From contig NZ_CP088261.1 in NCBI RefSeq assembly GCF_021117345.1, positions 3,207,300-3,271,299 on the forward strand: a DNA stretch of 64,000 nucleotides, read 5' to 3'. Position numbers and translations under genes: made by a program. Origin of the DNA: Microbacterium sp. cx-55. GTDB lineage: Bacteria > Actinomycetota > Actinomycetes > Actinomycetales > Microbacteriaceae. Shown here in pieces: positions 43,008 through 51,413 of the stretch. Under the pieces are notes generated by a model. The model saw nothing but the letters and a program-made list of their open reading frames with translations. It was not told where the DNA came from and did not search any database. Position 1 is the first letter of the stretch. Each line of letters starts with the position of its first letter.

Positions 43008-44681
43008 TCAGCGCGTGCGCTGCCATTCCGCCCGGCGCTCGGCCTGCAGCACCGGGTCGGGCACAGGCAGAGACGTGAGCAGCCGGCGGGTGTAGTCGTC
43101 GTGCGGATGCAGCAGCACCTGGGCCGTGGTGCCCTGCTCGCGGATCGTGCCCTCGCGGAGCACGATCACCCGGTCGGCGACCGCGTCGATGACCGCCAGG
43201 TCATGGCTGACGAACAGCGACGCGAACCCGAGATCACGCTGCAGATCGGCGAACAGCTCCAGCACCCGCGCCTGCACCGACACATCCAGCGCACTCGTAG
43301 GTTCGTCGGCGATCAGCAGCTTCGGATCGAGCGCGAGCGCACGCGCGAGCGACGCGCGCTGACGCTGACCGCCGCTCAACTCGTGCGGGTAGCGGTCACC
43401 GAACGCCGCCGGCAGCCGCACCGCATCCAGCAGCTCATCCACCCGGGCGCGTGCCGCACGCGCGCTCGAGGCGCGCTTGTGCACGATGAGCGGCTCGGCG
43501 ATGCACTCGGCGATCGTCAGCAGCGGGTTGAAGCTCGTCGCCGGATCCTGGAACACGAACCCGACCTCGGGTCGGAGCGCCTTGAGCGCCGCCGGCTTCG
43601 CGCCGCGCATCTGCGTGCCGAGCACCTCGAGCGATCCCTCGACCACATCCGTGAGCCCGACGATCGCCCGACTGATCGTCGTCTTCCCCGATCCCGACTC
43701 TCCGACGAGGCCCACGACCTCACCCGGTCCGATCCAGAAGTCGACCCCGCGGACCGCCACAACACCCGTGCGCCCGAACCGACCCGGGTACGCGATGTGC
43801 ATGTCGCGCGCCACGATGACGCTGTTCACCGGGGGTTCGGTCGGCGCGGGCGCGGCCGCATCCTGCACCGCGCTCTTGCCCCGACCGACGTGCGGCACGG
43901 CCGCGAGCAGTTCTCGCGTGTACGGCTCGCGCGGGGCGGCGAACAGTTCGCGCACGGGTGCCTGCTCGACGATCTCGCCCTTGTTCATCACAATCACCCG
44001 GTCGGCGAGGTCGGCGACCACGCCCATGTTGTGCGTGATCAGCACGATCGTCGCCCCGAACTCGTCGCGGCACGCCCGCAGCAACTCGAGGATCTCGGCC
44101 TGCACGGTCACATCGAGCGCGGTCGTCGGCTCGTCCGCGATGATGAGGCCCGCGTTCAGCACGAGCGCCATCGCGATCACGACGCGCTGCTTCTGCCCGC
44201 CCGAGAACTGGTGCGGGTAGTGGTCGACGCGCTGCTCCGGATCGGGGATCCCCACCTTGCGGAGGATCTCGACGGCCCGCTTCTTCGCCTCGGCCTTCGA
44301 CAGCTTCTCGTGCGCGCGAAGACCCTGGGCGATCTGCCACCCCACCGTGAACACCGGGTTCAGCGCGGTCGACGGCTCCTGGAACACCATGGCGGCGTCG
44401 CGACCCCGCATCGTCCGGAGCTGCCCCGACGACGCGTGCACCACATCCGTCTCACCGCCATCCCGGCCCTGGATGACGATGGCCCCCGAGAGCGTCGCCG
44501 TCTCCGGCAGAAGCCCCAGCAGGGCATTCGCCGTCACGGTCTTGCCCGATCCGGATTCGCCGACGATCGCCAGCACCTCACGGGCGTGCGCCGCCAGCGA
44601 GATGCCGTCGACCGCGACGACGGGTTCGGCATCCGTGGCGAACGTGACGGTCAGCGCGTCGATGCGTGCGATGTCGGTCAT
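43008..44681 (-). CDS. dipeptide/oligopeptide ABC transporter, fused double ATPase
   Basis: A 557-residue protein with two complete OppD/OppF-type ATPase domains. Domain 1 (about 1-260): Walker A GESGSGKTVTANALL, FQEPSTALNPVFT, QFSGGQKQRVVIAMAL, DEPTTALDVTVQA. Domain 2 (about 285-540): GESGSGKTTISRAI, FQDPATSFNPLLTI, LSGGQRQRASLARAL, DEPTSALDVSVQA. Such fusions power peptide or nickel import. ATG at 44681 has GGGAGGAA upstream and overlaps the permease stop (ATGA). Confidence 0.95.
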   Translation of the reverse strand: MTDIARIDALTVTFATDAEPVVAVDGISLAAHAREVLAIVGESGSGKTVTANALLGLLPETATLSGAIVIQGRDGGETDVVHASSGQLRTMRGRDAAMVFQEPSTALNPVFTVGWQIAQGLRAHEKLSKAEAKKRAVEILRKVGIPDPEQRVDHYPHQFSGGQKQRVVIAMALVLNAGLIIADEPTTALDVTVQAEILELLRACRDEFGATIVLITHNMGVVADLADRVIVMNKGEIVEQAPVRELFAAPREPYTRELLAAVPHVGRGKSAVQDAAAPAPTEPPVNSVIVARDMHIAYPGRFGRTGVVAVRGVDFWIGPGEVVGLVGESGSGKTTISRAIVGLTDVVEGSLEVLGTQMRGAKPAALKALRPEVGFVFQDPATSFNPLLTIAECIAEPLIVHKRASSARAARARVDELLDAVRLPAAFGDRYPHELSGGQRQRASLARALALDPKLLIADEPTSALDVSVQARVLELFADLQRDLGFASLFVSHDLAVIDAVADRVIVLREGTIREQGTTAQVLLHPHDDYTRRLLTSLPVPDPVLQAERRAEWQRTR

Positions 44682-45679
44682 GACTTTCCTCCCGCCCGGC
44701 GACGGGTCCGCAGCCGCGGGTCGCTCAGGTCGTTCAGGCTTTCGCCGACGAGGGTGATGCCGAGCACGACCAGCACGATCGCGATGCCGGGCGGCATGGC
44801 GGTCCACCAGATACCGCTCGTGACATCCGACACCGCGCGGTTCAGGTCGTACCCCCATTCCGCGGCCGCCGTCGCCTCGATGCCGAAGCCGAGGAACCCG
44901 AGACCGGCCAGCGTCAGCAGCGCTTCCGACGCGTTGAGGGTCACCACGACCGGCAGCGACCGCGTCGAGTTGCGGAGCACGTGACGCACCAGGATGCGGC
45001 CGATCGGTACCCCCGTGACTCGCGCCGACTCCACGAACGGCTCGGTCTTCACCCGCACGACCTCGGCGCGGATGACGCGGAAGTACTGCGGCACGAACAC
45101 GACCGTGATCGCGATCGCGGAGGCGAGGATTCCACCCTCGAGCGTCGACTGGCCACGGCTGATGACGATCGACATGACGATCGCGAGCAGCAGCGAGGGG
45201 AACGAGTAGATCGCGTCGGCGAGAACCACGAGCAGCCGGTCGAGCCACCCGCCGAAGTAGCCGCCGACGAGCCCGAGGAACACACCGATGAAGATCGAGA
45301 ACGCGATCGCGCAGATGATCGCGAGAAGCGCCGTCTGCGCGCCCCAGATCGTGCGTGAGAGCACATCGAACCCGCTGACGGTCGTGCCGAGCACGTTGGT
45401 CGCGTTCGGTGCCTGCAGTGTTCCGAAGTCGGTGCCGTCGACCGAACGCTGCGCGAACCCGTACGGCGCGATCCACTGCGCAAGGAGCGCGACCAGAACG
45501 AACAGCGTCGTCAGCACGACGCCGATCAGCAGCATCCCGCGCTGCAGACCGACGCTCCGACGCAGGTGCGAGAGCACCGGGATGCGGTCCGCGAGCGGCT
45601 TCTTGCGCGTGGTCACCGCGGCGAGCGCGGGCGCCGCATCCGGAATCCCGGACGGGCCGGAAGAGGTGTCCGGAGACAT
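44678..45679 (-). CDS. dipeptide/oligopeptide ABC transporter permease (DppC/OppC type)
   Basis: A 333-residue permease with a cytosolic N terminus (about 45 residues), a first helix MLLIGVVLTTLFVLVALLAQ, NVLGTTVSGFDVLSRTIWGAQ (family hallmark LGTD..G.DVLSR), and then helices and the coupling loop FVESARVTGVPIGRILVRHVL. SGIWWTAMPPGIAIVLVVLGITLVGE is near the C terminus. ATG at 45679 overlaps the upstream permease stop by one base. Confidence 0.94.
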   Translation of the reverse strand: MSPDTSSGPSGIPDAAPALAAVTTRKKPLADRIPVLSHLRRSVGLQRGMLLIGVVLTTLFVLVALLAQWIAPYGFAQRSVDGTDFGTLQAPNATNVLGTTVSGFDVLSRTIWGAQTALLAIICAIAFSIFIGVFLGLVGGYFGGWLDRLLVVLADAIYSFPSLLLAIVMSIVISRGQSTLEGGILASAIAITVVFVPQYFRVIRAEVVRVKTEPFVESARVTGVPIGRILVRHVLRNSTRSLPVVVTLNASEALLTLAGLGFLGFGIEATAAAEWGYDLNRAVSDVTSGIWWTAMPPGIAIVLVVLGITLVGESLNDLSDPRLRTRRRAGGKS

Positions 45680-46752
45680 CAGTACCTCACTCGGGGGTCG
45701 ATGAGGGCGGCCACGACATCGACGATGAAGTTCGTGATCGCCACGACGACGGCGATCATCACGACGATGCCCTGCACGGCGACGAAGTCGCGCGCCTTCA
45801 GGTACTCGGAGAGCATGAAGCCGATGCCGTTCCATTCGAAGGTGGTCTCGGTCAGCACGGCTCCCGCGAGCAGCATCGCGATCTGCAGGCCGATGACCGT
45901 GACGATCGGGATGAGCGCCGGGCGGTAGGCGTTCTTCGTGACGAGTCGGTACTCGCCGACGCCGCGCGAGCGCGCCGAGGTGACGTACTGCGCGCCGAGG
46001 GTGCCGATCACGTTCGTGCGCACGAGGCGCAGGAAGATGCCGGCGGTCAGGATGCCGAGGGCCAGCGCCGGCAGGATCGCGTGCAGCAGCACGTCGCCGA
46101 CCGCCCCGGGGTCACCGATCCGGAAGGCGTCGATGAGGTAGATGCCGGTCGGATCATCGAGCGACTGCAGCTTGAGCTGCGTGCGCGTGCCCGCGCGGCC
46201 CGCGACCGGGAGGATGCCGAGGCCGACCGAGAAGATGAGCTTCAGCACCATCCCGAGGAAGAAGATCGGGGTGGCGTAGCCGAGGATCGCGGCGATCCGG
46301 AGTGCCGCATCCTGCCAGCGGTCGCGCTTGTACGCCGCGAGGAGTCCGAGCGGGATGCCGAGCACGAACGCGACGATCAGTGCGTAGAACGCCAGCTCGA
46401 GCGTCGCCGCGCCGTACTGCAGCAGGATGTCGACGACCGGGCGGCCGTCGGTCAGGGTGTTGCCGAAGTCACCGCGGAAGACGCCGCCGATGTACTCGAA
46501 GTACTGCACGTACAGCGGCCGGTCGTACCCGGCTTGCGCGATGCGCTCCGCGAGCTGGTCGGGGGGAAGTCTCCCGCCGAGAGCCGCCGTGATGGGGTCG
46601 CCCGTGACCCGCATCAGAAGGAAGACGACCGTCACCAGGATGAAGACGGTCGGAATGATGAGGATGAGTCGGATGAGGATGTAGCGCCACAATCCCCCGC
46701 GCTGCGGCGCGACGGGTTTTGCGACGGCGGCGGCGTCGACCGCTGTGACCAT
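45679..46752 (-). CDS. dipeptide/oligopeptide ABC transporter permease (DppB/OppB type)
   Basis: A 357-residue permease: first helix YILIRLILIIPTVFILVTVVFLL, RVTGDPITAALGG, a long periplasmic loop, ILGYATPIFFLGMVL, coupling loop YVTSARSRGVGEYRLVTKNAYRPALIPIV and a terminal FIVDVVAALIDPRVRY. ATG at 46752 is chosen for the conserved N terminus although no strong ribosome site precedes it; a GTG at 46800 is the alternative. It follows the binding-protein gene by 69 bases. Confidence 0.94.
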   Translation of the reverse strand: MVTAVDAAAVAKPVAPQRGGLWRYILIRLILIIPTVFILVTVVFLLMRVTGDPITAALGGRLPPDQLAERIAQAGYDRPLYVQYFEYIGGVFRGDFGNTLTDGRPVVDILLQYGAATLELAFYALIVAFVLGIPLGLLAAYKRDRWQDAALRIAAILGYATPIFFLGMVLKLIFSVGLGILPVAGRAGTRTQLKLQSLDDPTGIYLIDAFRIGDPGAVGDVLLHAILPALALGILTAGIFLRLVRTNVIGTLGAQYVTSARSRGVGEYRLVTKNAYRPALIPIVTVIGLQIAMLLAGAVLTETTFEWNGIGFMLSEYLKARDFVAVQGIVVMIAVVVAITNFIVDVVAALIDPRVRY

Positions 46753-46821
46753 GGGGGGAACTTTCGTCGGACGACCGAGAGGGCCGGACGGTGCGAACAC
46801 CGCCCGGCCCCGGGTCGTGGA

Positions 46822-48453
46822 TTACTTGTGCAGCGGTGCGTAGCGGAACTTGAACGAACCGTCGAGGGTGGTGCCCTCCACGTCCGCGCCGACGACCGCG
46901 ACCTGCGTGCCCTGCAGCAGCGGCAGCGTCGAGAGGTCTTCGGCCACGAGCTGCTGGATCTGTCCGATCTCATCGGCGCGGGTCGCCTCGTCGGTCTGCG
47001 ACGCCTGCGTCGTGATGAGCTCCTGCACCTCGGCGTTCTCGTAGTGGTTCACGAGGAAGTTGTCTGCCGAGAAGAAGGGAGTCAGGTAGTTGTCGGCATC
47101 CGAGTAGTCCGGGAACCAACCCAGCTGGTACATCGGGTAGACGTCGGAGGTGCGGTCCTTGGAGTACTGCACCCACTCGGTCTGCGCGAGGTTGACGGTG
47201 AACAGGCCACCCTCCTCGAGCTGCGACTTCACCGCGGCGTACTCGTCACCCGACGAGGGGCCGTAGTGGTCGCCGTTGTACTGCAGGTTCAGCTGCACCG
47301 GCTCGGTGATGCCCGCGGCCTCGAGAGTCGACGCCGCCTTGTCGGCATCCGGACCGCCGTCGCCGTCGCCGTAGAGCTCCTTGAGCGGCTCGGTCGCGCC
47401 CGACAGGCCCTGCGGAACGAAGGAGTACAGGGGGGTGTAGGTGCCCTTGTACACGTCTTCGGCGATGGCCTCTCGGTCGATCAGGTCGGCCATGGCCTGG
47501 CGGACGGCGAGGGACTTGGCCGCGTCGGCCTCGGCTGTTCCGGCGCCGAAGGGCATCGTGTCGAAGTTGAAGACGATGTAGCGCGTCTCGCCACCCGGGC
47601 CCTCGACGATCTTGACCGCATCGTCGCTCGAGAGGTCGTCGATGTCGGTGGCCGAGAGGCTGCGGAATGCGACATCGACCTCGCCGCTGGACACATCGAG
47701 CTTCAGGTTCGAGGCGTCGGTGTAGTAGCTGACCGTCACGCCGCCGTTCGCGGCCGCCGGCAGGGATCCGCCGTAGTCCGGGTTCGGTACGTAGGAGATG
47801 AGCTCGTTCGGGCTGTCCGAGTCGATCACGTACTGGCCGGCGAACGCGTTCCCCGCCACGATGTCGTCGTCGGAGGTCACTGCGTCGGCGGAGAACACGT
47901 CCTCGTCGACGATCGGAGCCGCGGGGCTCGAGAGGATCTGCTCCCAGGTCTGGTCGTTGCCGTTCTTCAGCGTGAAGACGACGGTCGTGTCATCCGGTGC
48001 CGCAACGCTGTCGAGATTTCCGAGCAGCGACGACGGGCCGTTCTCATCGGCGATCGCGAGCTGGCGATCGAACGAGAACTTGACGTCGGATGCGGTCAAC
48101 TCGTTGCCGTTGGCGAACGTGAGGCCGGGCTTGAGGGTGACGGTGTACTCCGTCGGCGACGTGAATTCGCCCGACTCGGCGATGTCGGGTGTGACGTCGG
48201 AGGTGCCGTAAGCGCTGTTGAAGAGGAACGGGTAGACCTGGTTCATCACGGCGAAGGAGCCGTTGTCGTACGAACCGGCCGGGTCGATCGAGGTGATCTT
48301 GTCGGTCGTGCCGATGATGAGCGGCTCATCCGACGAGCCGCCGGATGCGGAGTCGCCTCCGCCTCCCGCGCAGCCGGCCAGGAGGATCGCCGAGGCCCCG
48401 AGGGCTCCGACGGCGAGACCGAGACGGCCGCGCGTGCTGTGGTGCAGTGACAT
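46822..48453 (-). CDS. dipeptide/oligopeptide ABC transporter substrate-binding lipoprotein
   Basis: A 543-residue SBP_bac_5 protein: lipobox LLAGC near residue 28, Gly/Ser linker, then IIGTTDKITSIDPAGSYDNG, SPTEYTVTLKPGLTFANGNELTASDVKFSFDR, DSVAAPDDTTVVFTLK and AVRQAMADLIDREAIAEDVY, all typical of the family. The C-terminal lobe has YPMYQLGWFPDYSDADNYL. First gene of a four-gene importer operon on the minus strand. The ligand is predicted to be peptides, not established. Confidence 0.94.
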   Translation of the reverse strand: MSLHHSTRGRLGLAVGALGASAILLAGCAGGGGDSASGGSSDEPLIIGTTDKITSIDPAGSYDNGSFAVMNQVYPFLFNSAYGTSDVTPDIAESGEFTSPTEYTVTLKPGLTFANGNELTASDVKFSFDRQLAIADENGPSSLLGNLDSVAAPDDTTVVFTLKNGNDQTWEQILSSPAAPIVDEDVFSADAVTSDDDIVAGNAFAGQYVIDSDSPNELISYVPNPDYGGSLPAAANGGVTVSYYTDASNLKLDVSSGEVDVAFRSLSATDIDDLSSDDAVKIVEGPGGETRYIVFNFDTMPFGAGTAEADAAKSLAVRQAMADLIDREAIAEDVYKGTYTPLYSFVPQGLSGATEPLKELYGDGDGGPDADKAASTLEAAGITEPVQLNLQYNGDHYGPSSGDEYAAVKSQLEEGGLFTVNLAQTEWVQYSKDRTSDVYPMYQLGWFPDYSDADNYLTPFFSADNFLVNHYENAEVQELITTQASQTDEATRADEIGQIQQLVAEDLSTLPLLQGTQVAVVGADVEGTTLDGSFKFRYAPLHK

Positions 48454-48616
48454 GTGTGAGTACCTTCGGTGTCCACGGTGATCGCCGCGCGAGAGCCGCG
48501 CGGCGCATGCCGTTCATCCTCACCCGTTCACAGCTTTCTCACAAGCAGTGCGGGCAGCCGTAACGAGACCGAAACCCGCGAGGGCCGAGACCGAGTGCCG
48601 CGGTGCGGCGCGCCGC

Positions 48617-48955
48617 TCAGTCGGCGGGCGTGAGGCTTCCGTCGGCCCATTCGCCGAGCTGACGCAGGAGCGGGATCAGCCGCTCGCCCGCGTCGGTGAG
48701 GTGGTAGCGGACGGAGACCGGGGGTCCGGCATCCACGATCCGCACGATGAGTCCGGCGTCGGCGAGCTCCGCGAGGCGGTCCGACAGCACGGCGTCGCTG
48801 ATGCCGAGCACCGCGCGGCGGAGAGCGGCGAAGGAGGCGTCGTCGTCTTCGCCGAGGACCGCGAGGATCATGCCGTTCCAGCGTTTGCCGAGCACCGAGA
48901 ACGCACGCGTGATCGCCGCGTCGCACTGCGGCAGTTCGTGTCGTCCCCCATCCAT
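48617..48955 (-). CDS. HxlR family transcriptional regulator
   Basis: A 112-residue winged-helix regulator of the HxlR family: a conserved N-terminal cysteine (ELPQCDAAI), AFSVLGKRWNGMILAVL, FAALRRAVLGISDAVLSDRLAELADAGLI and VSVRYHLTDAGERL. The cysteine could allow redox sensing, as in QorR/YodB-like members. It diverges from the azoreductase gene, which it most likely represses through the inverted repeat between them. Confidence 0.9.
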   Translation of the reverse strand: MDGGRHELPQCDAAITRAFSVLGKRWNGMILAVLGEDDDASFAALRRAVLGISDAVLSDRLAELADAGLIVRIVDAGPPVSVRYHLTDAGERLIPLLRQLGEWADGSLTPAD

Positions 48956-48988
48956 CCCCCCAGTCTACTCGTGCTACCTTTCCCAGAG

Positions 48989-49009
48989 TCGCTAATCTTT
49001 ACATAGCGA
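48989..49009. promoter_or_regulatory. Inverted-repeat operator between hxlR-type gene and azoreductase
   Basis: TCGCTA-ATCTTTACA-TAGCGA, perfect 6-base arms around a 9-base AT-rich centre, sits 24 bases before the azoreductase start and 34 bases before the regulator start. The layout is that of a shared HxlR operator. Confidence 0.6.
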
Positions 49010-49032
49010 TTTCGATGATCGGAGAGTTCCCC

Positions 49033-49689
49033 ATGACCCTGTTCCGTCTGGACGCCAGCATCCTGCCCGCCACCTCCGCCAGCCGCGCGCTCGGAGACAT
49101 CGTCGAGAGCGAGTGGCTCGCCGAGTACCCCGACTCCCCGGTGGTCCGCCGGGATGCCGCGGCCGACCCCGTGCCCGCGACCTACTGGGCCGCGGCGGCC
49201 ACCGCCGGCTTCACCCCCGAGGCCGATCGTTCCGAGCTGCAGCGTGCGGCGGTCGCCCACGCGAGCCACCTGGCCGACGAGCTCATCGACGCCGACGCCC
49301 TGCTCCTCACCGTTCCGCTCTACAACTACGGCGTCTCGCAGCACGTGAAGACCTGGTTCGACCTCGCGTACACCGACTCTCGCATCGACCCGCAGGGCAC
49401 CGCGCTCCGCGGCAAGCCCGCCGTGCTGGTGACCGTTCTCGGCGGCAACTACGCCGAGGGCACCCCGAAAGCCGGCTGGGACCACTCGACCCAGTGGCTG
49501 CGTCGCGTGTTCGAAGACGTCTGGGGCCTCGACCTGCACGTGGTGGAGCGTCCGTTCACCCTCGTGGGCGTGAACCCCGCCCTCGACGCCTTCACGGACC
49601 TGGCCACCGAGCTGCGCGAAGAGGCCGAGCGCTCCGCCCGCGACGCGGGCCGCTCGATCGCCGCCGCGGTCGCCGCCACCCGGGTCTGA
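49033..49689 (+). CDS. FMN-dependent NADH-azoreductase / quinone reductase (AzoR type)
   Basis: A 218-residue flavodoxin-fold oxidoreductase: LFRLDASILPATSASRALGD (FMN phosphate loop), ADALLLTVPLYNYGVSQHVKTWFD (flavin-binding), and KPAVLVTVLGGNYAEGTP. Such enzymes reduce quinones and azo dyes by two electrons and are often induced by electrophiles through HxlR/MarR repressors. ATG at 49033 has GGAGAG upstream; an ATG at 49015 is less supported. Stand-alone transcript, divergent from its likely regulator. Confidence 0.9.
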   Translation: MTLFRLDASILPATSASRALGDIVESEWLAEYPDSPVVRRDAAADPVPATYWAAAATAGFTPEADRSELQRAAVAHASHLADELIDADALLLTVPLYNYGVSQHVKTWFDLAYTDSRIDPQGTALRGKPAVLVTVLGGNYAEGTPKAGWDHSTQWLRRVFEDVWGLDLHVVERPFTLVGVNPALDAFTDLATELREEAERSARDAGRSIAAAVAATRV

Positions 49690-49760
49690 TCCCCGGCGGG
49701 GGCTGAGCCAGGCCGGGTCGGGGTAGGGCCGAGGCGGTAGGGCCGAGTCGGCCCGAGCCC

Positions 49761-49830
49761 CCGCATCCGCTCGGCTCTGCCCACTCCGAGTCAGCCCGCA
49801 TCCGCTCGGCTCAGCCCACTCCGAGTCGGC
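49761..49830. repeat. Two 35-base tandem repeats
   Basis: Two adjacent 35-base copies begin CCGCATCCGCTCGGCTC, continue GCCCACTCCGAGTC, and differ at only two positions. They lie just before the inverted repeat at 49831. Upstream, 49720-49760 shows a looser GGGCCGAG(G/T)CGG repetition. No gene overlaps. Confidence 0.85.
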
Positions 49831-49908
49831 CCGAAGCGAGGAGATCTGCCGAACAGAGGACCAAAACCCCGGATGCGGTCCTCGCCCGGGCAGATCTCCT
49901 CGCTTCGG
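49831..49908. repeat. Perfect 20-base-arm inverted repeat with inner stem
   Basis: The left arm CCGAAGCGAGGAGATCTGCC (49831-49850) and its exact reverse complement (49889-49908) enclose 38 bases, which contain a second stem GAGGACC/GGTCCTC (49856-49862, 49877-49883). The two-level hairpin resembles a dispersed REP-type element and could also end the azoreductase and CCA-transferase transcripts. Confidence 0.85.
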
Positions 49909-49975
49909 GCGCGCACAGCGCCGCCGAACGCCACCCGGGAACGCATCGAACCTCAGCCCGGGCACCACCGCGGCC

Positions 49976-51403
49976 TCAGCTGCGGGCGGCCCACCAGGCG
50001 CGCAGGCGCTGCTCGGCGGCATCCGGTCCGAGCACGCCCTCGTCGAGGCGCAGCTCCATCAAGAACCGGTACGCCTCGCCGACCTCGCGGCCAGGCGTGA
50101 TCCCGAGGATCCGCTGGATGTCGTTCCCGTCCAGGTCGGGCCGGATCGCGTCGATCTCCTCCTGCTCGCGCAGAGTGTCGATGCGCGACTCGATGTCGTC
50201 GTACGCGCTCGCGAGCCGCGCGGCCTTCCGCTTGTTGCGGGTGGTCACGTCGGCGCGGGTCAGGATGTGGAGTCGATCGAGCTCCGGGCCGGCGTCGCGC
50301 ACGTAGCGACGCACGGCGGCATCCGTCCACGCACCCTCGGCGTAGCCGAAGAACCGCAGGTGCAGCTCGATCAGCCGGCTCACGCTCTCGATCGTCGCCG
50401 CGTCGAAGCGCAGGTCCTTCAGGCGCTTCCGCGCCATCCGTGACCCCTTCACATCGTGGTGGTGGAAGGTCACCCCACCGCCCGGCTCGAGCTTGCGGGT
50501 CGCCGGCTTGCCGATGTCGTGCAGCAGTGCCGCGAGGCGGAGCGCGACGTCCGGGGCTGCATCCGGGTGCCGCACACCCTCGAGTTCGATGGCCTGCCGG
50601 AGCACCGTCAGCGAGTGCTCGTAGACATCCTTGTGATGATGGTGCTCGTCGACCTCGAGACGCAGCGCCGGAATCTCGGGCAGGAACTCCTCGATCAGCT
50701 CGGTCTCCACCAGCAGCCGCAGTCCGCGCACCGGGTCGTCGGTCTGCAGGAGCCGCACGAGTTCGCCCTGGATGCGTTCCGGACTCACGATCCGCAGCGT
50801 CTCGCGCAGCTGCTCGATCGCCTCGACGGTCGCGGGGTCGACCTCGAACCCGAGTTGGGAGGAGAAGCGCGCGGCGCGGAGCATCCGGAGCGGATCGTCG
50901 CCGAAGCTGATGCGCGGGTCGGTCGGGGTGCGGAGCAGCCCGCGGAGCAGGTCCTCGACGCCGCCGTTCGGGTCGACGAGGGTGGGCCCGGGTACCCGCA
51001 GCGCCATGGCGTTCACCGTGAAGTCGCGGCGCACGAGGTCGTCCTCGAGGGTGTCGCCGAAGGCGACCGTCGGCTTGCGGGTGACGCCGTCGTAGCTGTC
51101 GGCGCGATAGGTCGTGATCTCGACCTGCTCGCCGGCGATCCGTGCGCCGATCGTGCCGAATGCGCGGCCGATGTCCCACTGCGCGGTGGAGATCGGCGTG
51201 ACGATCCGCAGGATGTCGTCGGGCCGCGCATCCGTCGTGAAATCGAGGTCGTGGGTCGGTCGGCCGAGGATCGCATCGCGCACCGGACCGCCCACGATCG
51301 CCAGCTCGTGACCCGCGTCGGCGAACGCGCGTGCGACGGTCGACACGACCCGAGACTCCGCCAGCGCAGCGAGACGCGCCATCCCCTCGGCCATATTGAG
51401 CAT
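49976..51403 (-). CDS. CCA tRNA nucleotidyltransferase
   Basis: A 475-residue class II nucleotidyltransferase that adds or repairs the tRNA CCA end. Head domain: LAIVGGPVRDAILGRPTHDLDFTTDA (GG and DxD catalytic motif), RRDFTVNAMALR and DDPLRMLRAARF. A C-terminal HD domain is seen in LAALLHDIGKPATR and VTFHHHDVKGSRMA. This is the Rv3907/pcnA-type protein of the actinobacterial oriC block. ATG at 51403 is the first with good N-terminal similarity; another ATG lies three codons in. Confidence 0.93.
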   Translation of the reverse strand: MLNMAEGMARLAALAESRVVSTVARAFADAGHELAIVGGPVRDAILGRPTHDLDFTTDARPDDILRIVTPISTAQWDIGRAFGTIGARIAGEQVEITTYRADSYDGVTRKPTVAFGDTLEDDLVRRDFTVNAMALRVPGPTLVDPNGGVEDLLRGLLRTPTDPRISFGDDPLRMLRAARFSSQLGFEVDPATVEAIEQLRETLRIVSPERIQGELVRLLQTDDPVRGLRLLVETELIEEFLPEIPALRLEVDEHHHHKDVYEHSLTVLRQAIELEGVRHPDAAPDVALRLAALLHDIGKPATRKLEPGGGVTFHHHDVKGSRMARKRLKDLRFDAATIESVSRLIELHLRFFGYAEGAWTDAAVRRYVRDAGPELDRLHILTRADVTTRNKRKAARLASAYDDIESRIDTLREQEEIDAIRPDLDGNDIQRILGITPGREVGEAYRFLMELRLDEGVLGPDAAEQRLRAWWAARS

Positions 51404-51413
51404 GACTTCGAGC

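Noticed and set aside
45409..48450. 1013-residue plus-strand open frame
   Set aside because: It is antisense to the oligopeptide importer genes; Arg/Glu/Val-rich shadow typical of high-GC DNA, with no ribosome site or domains.
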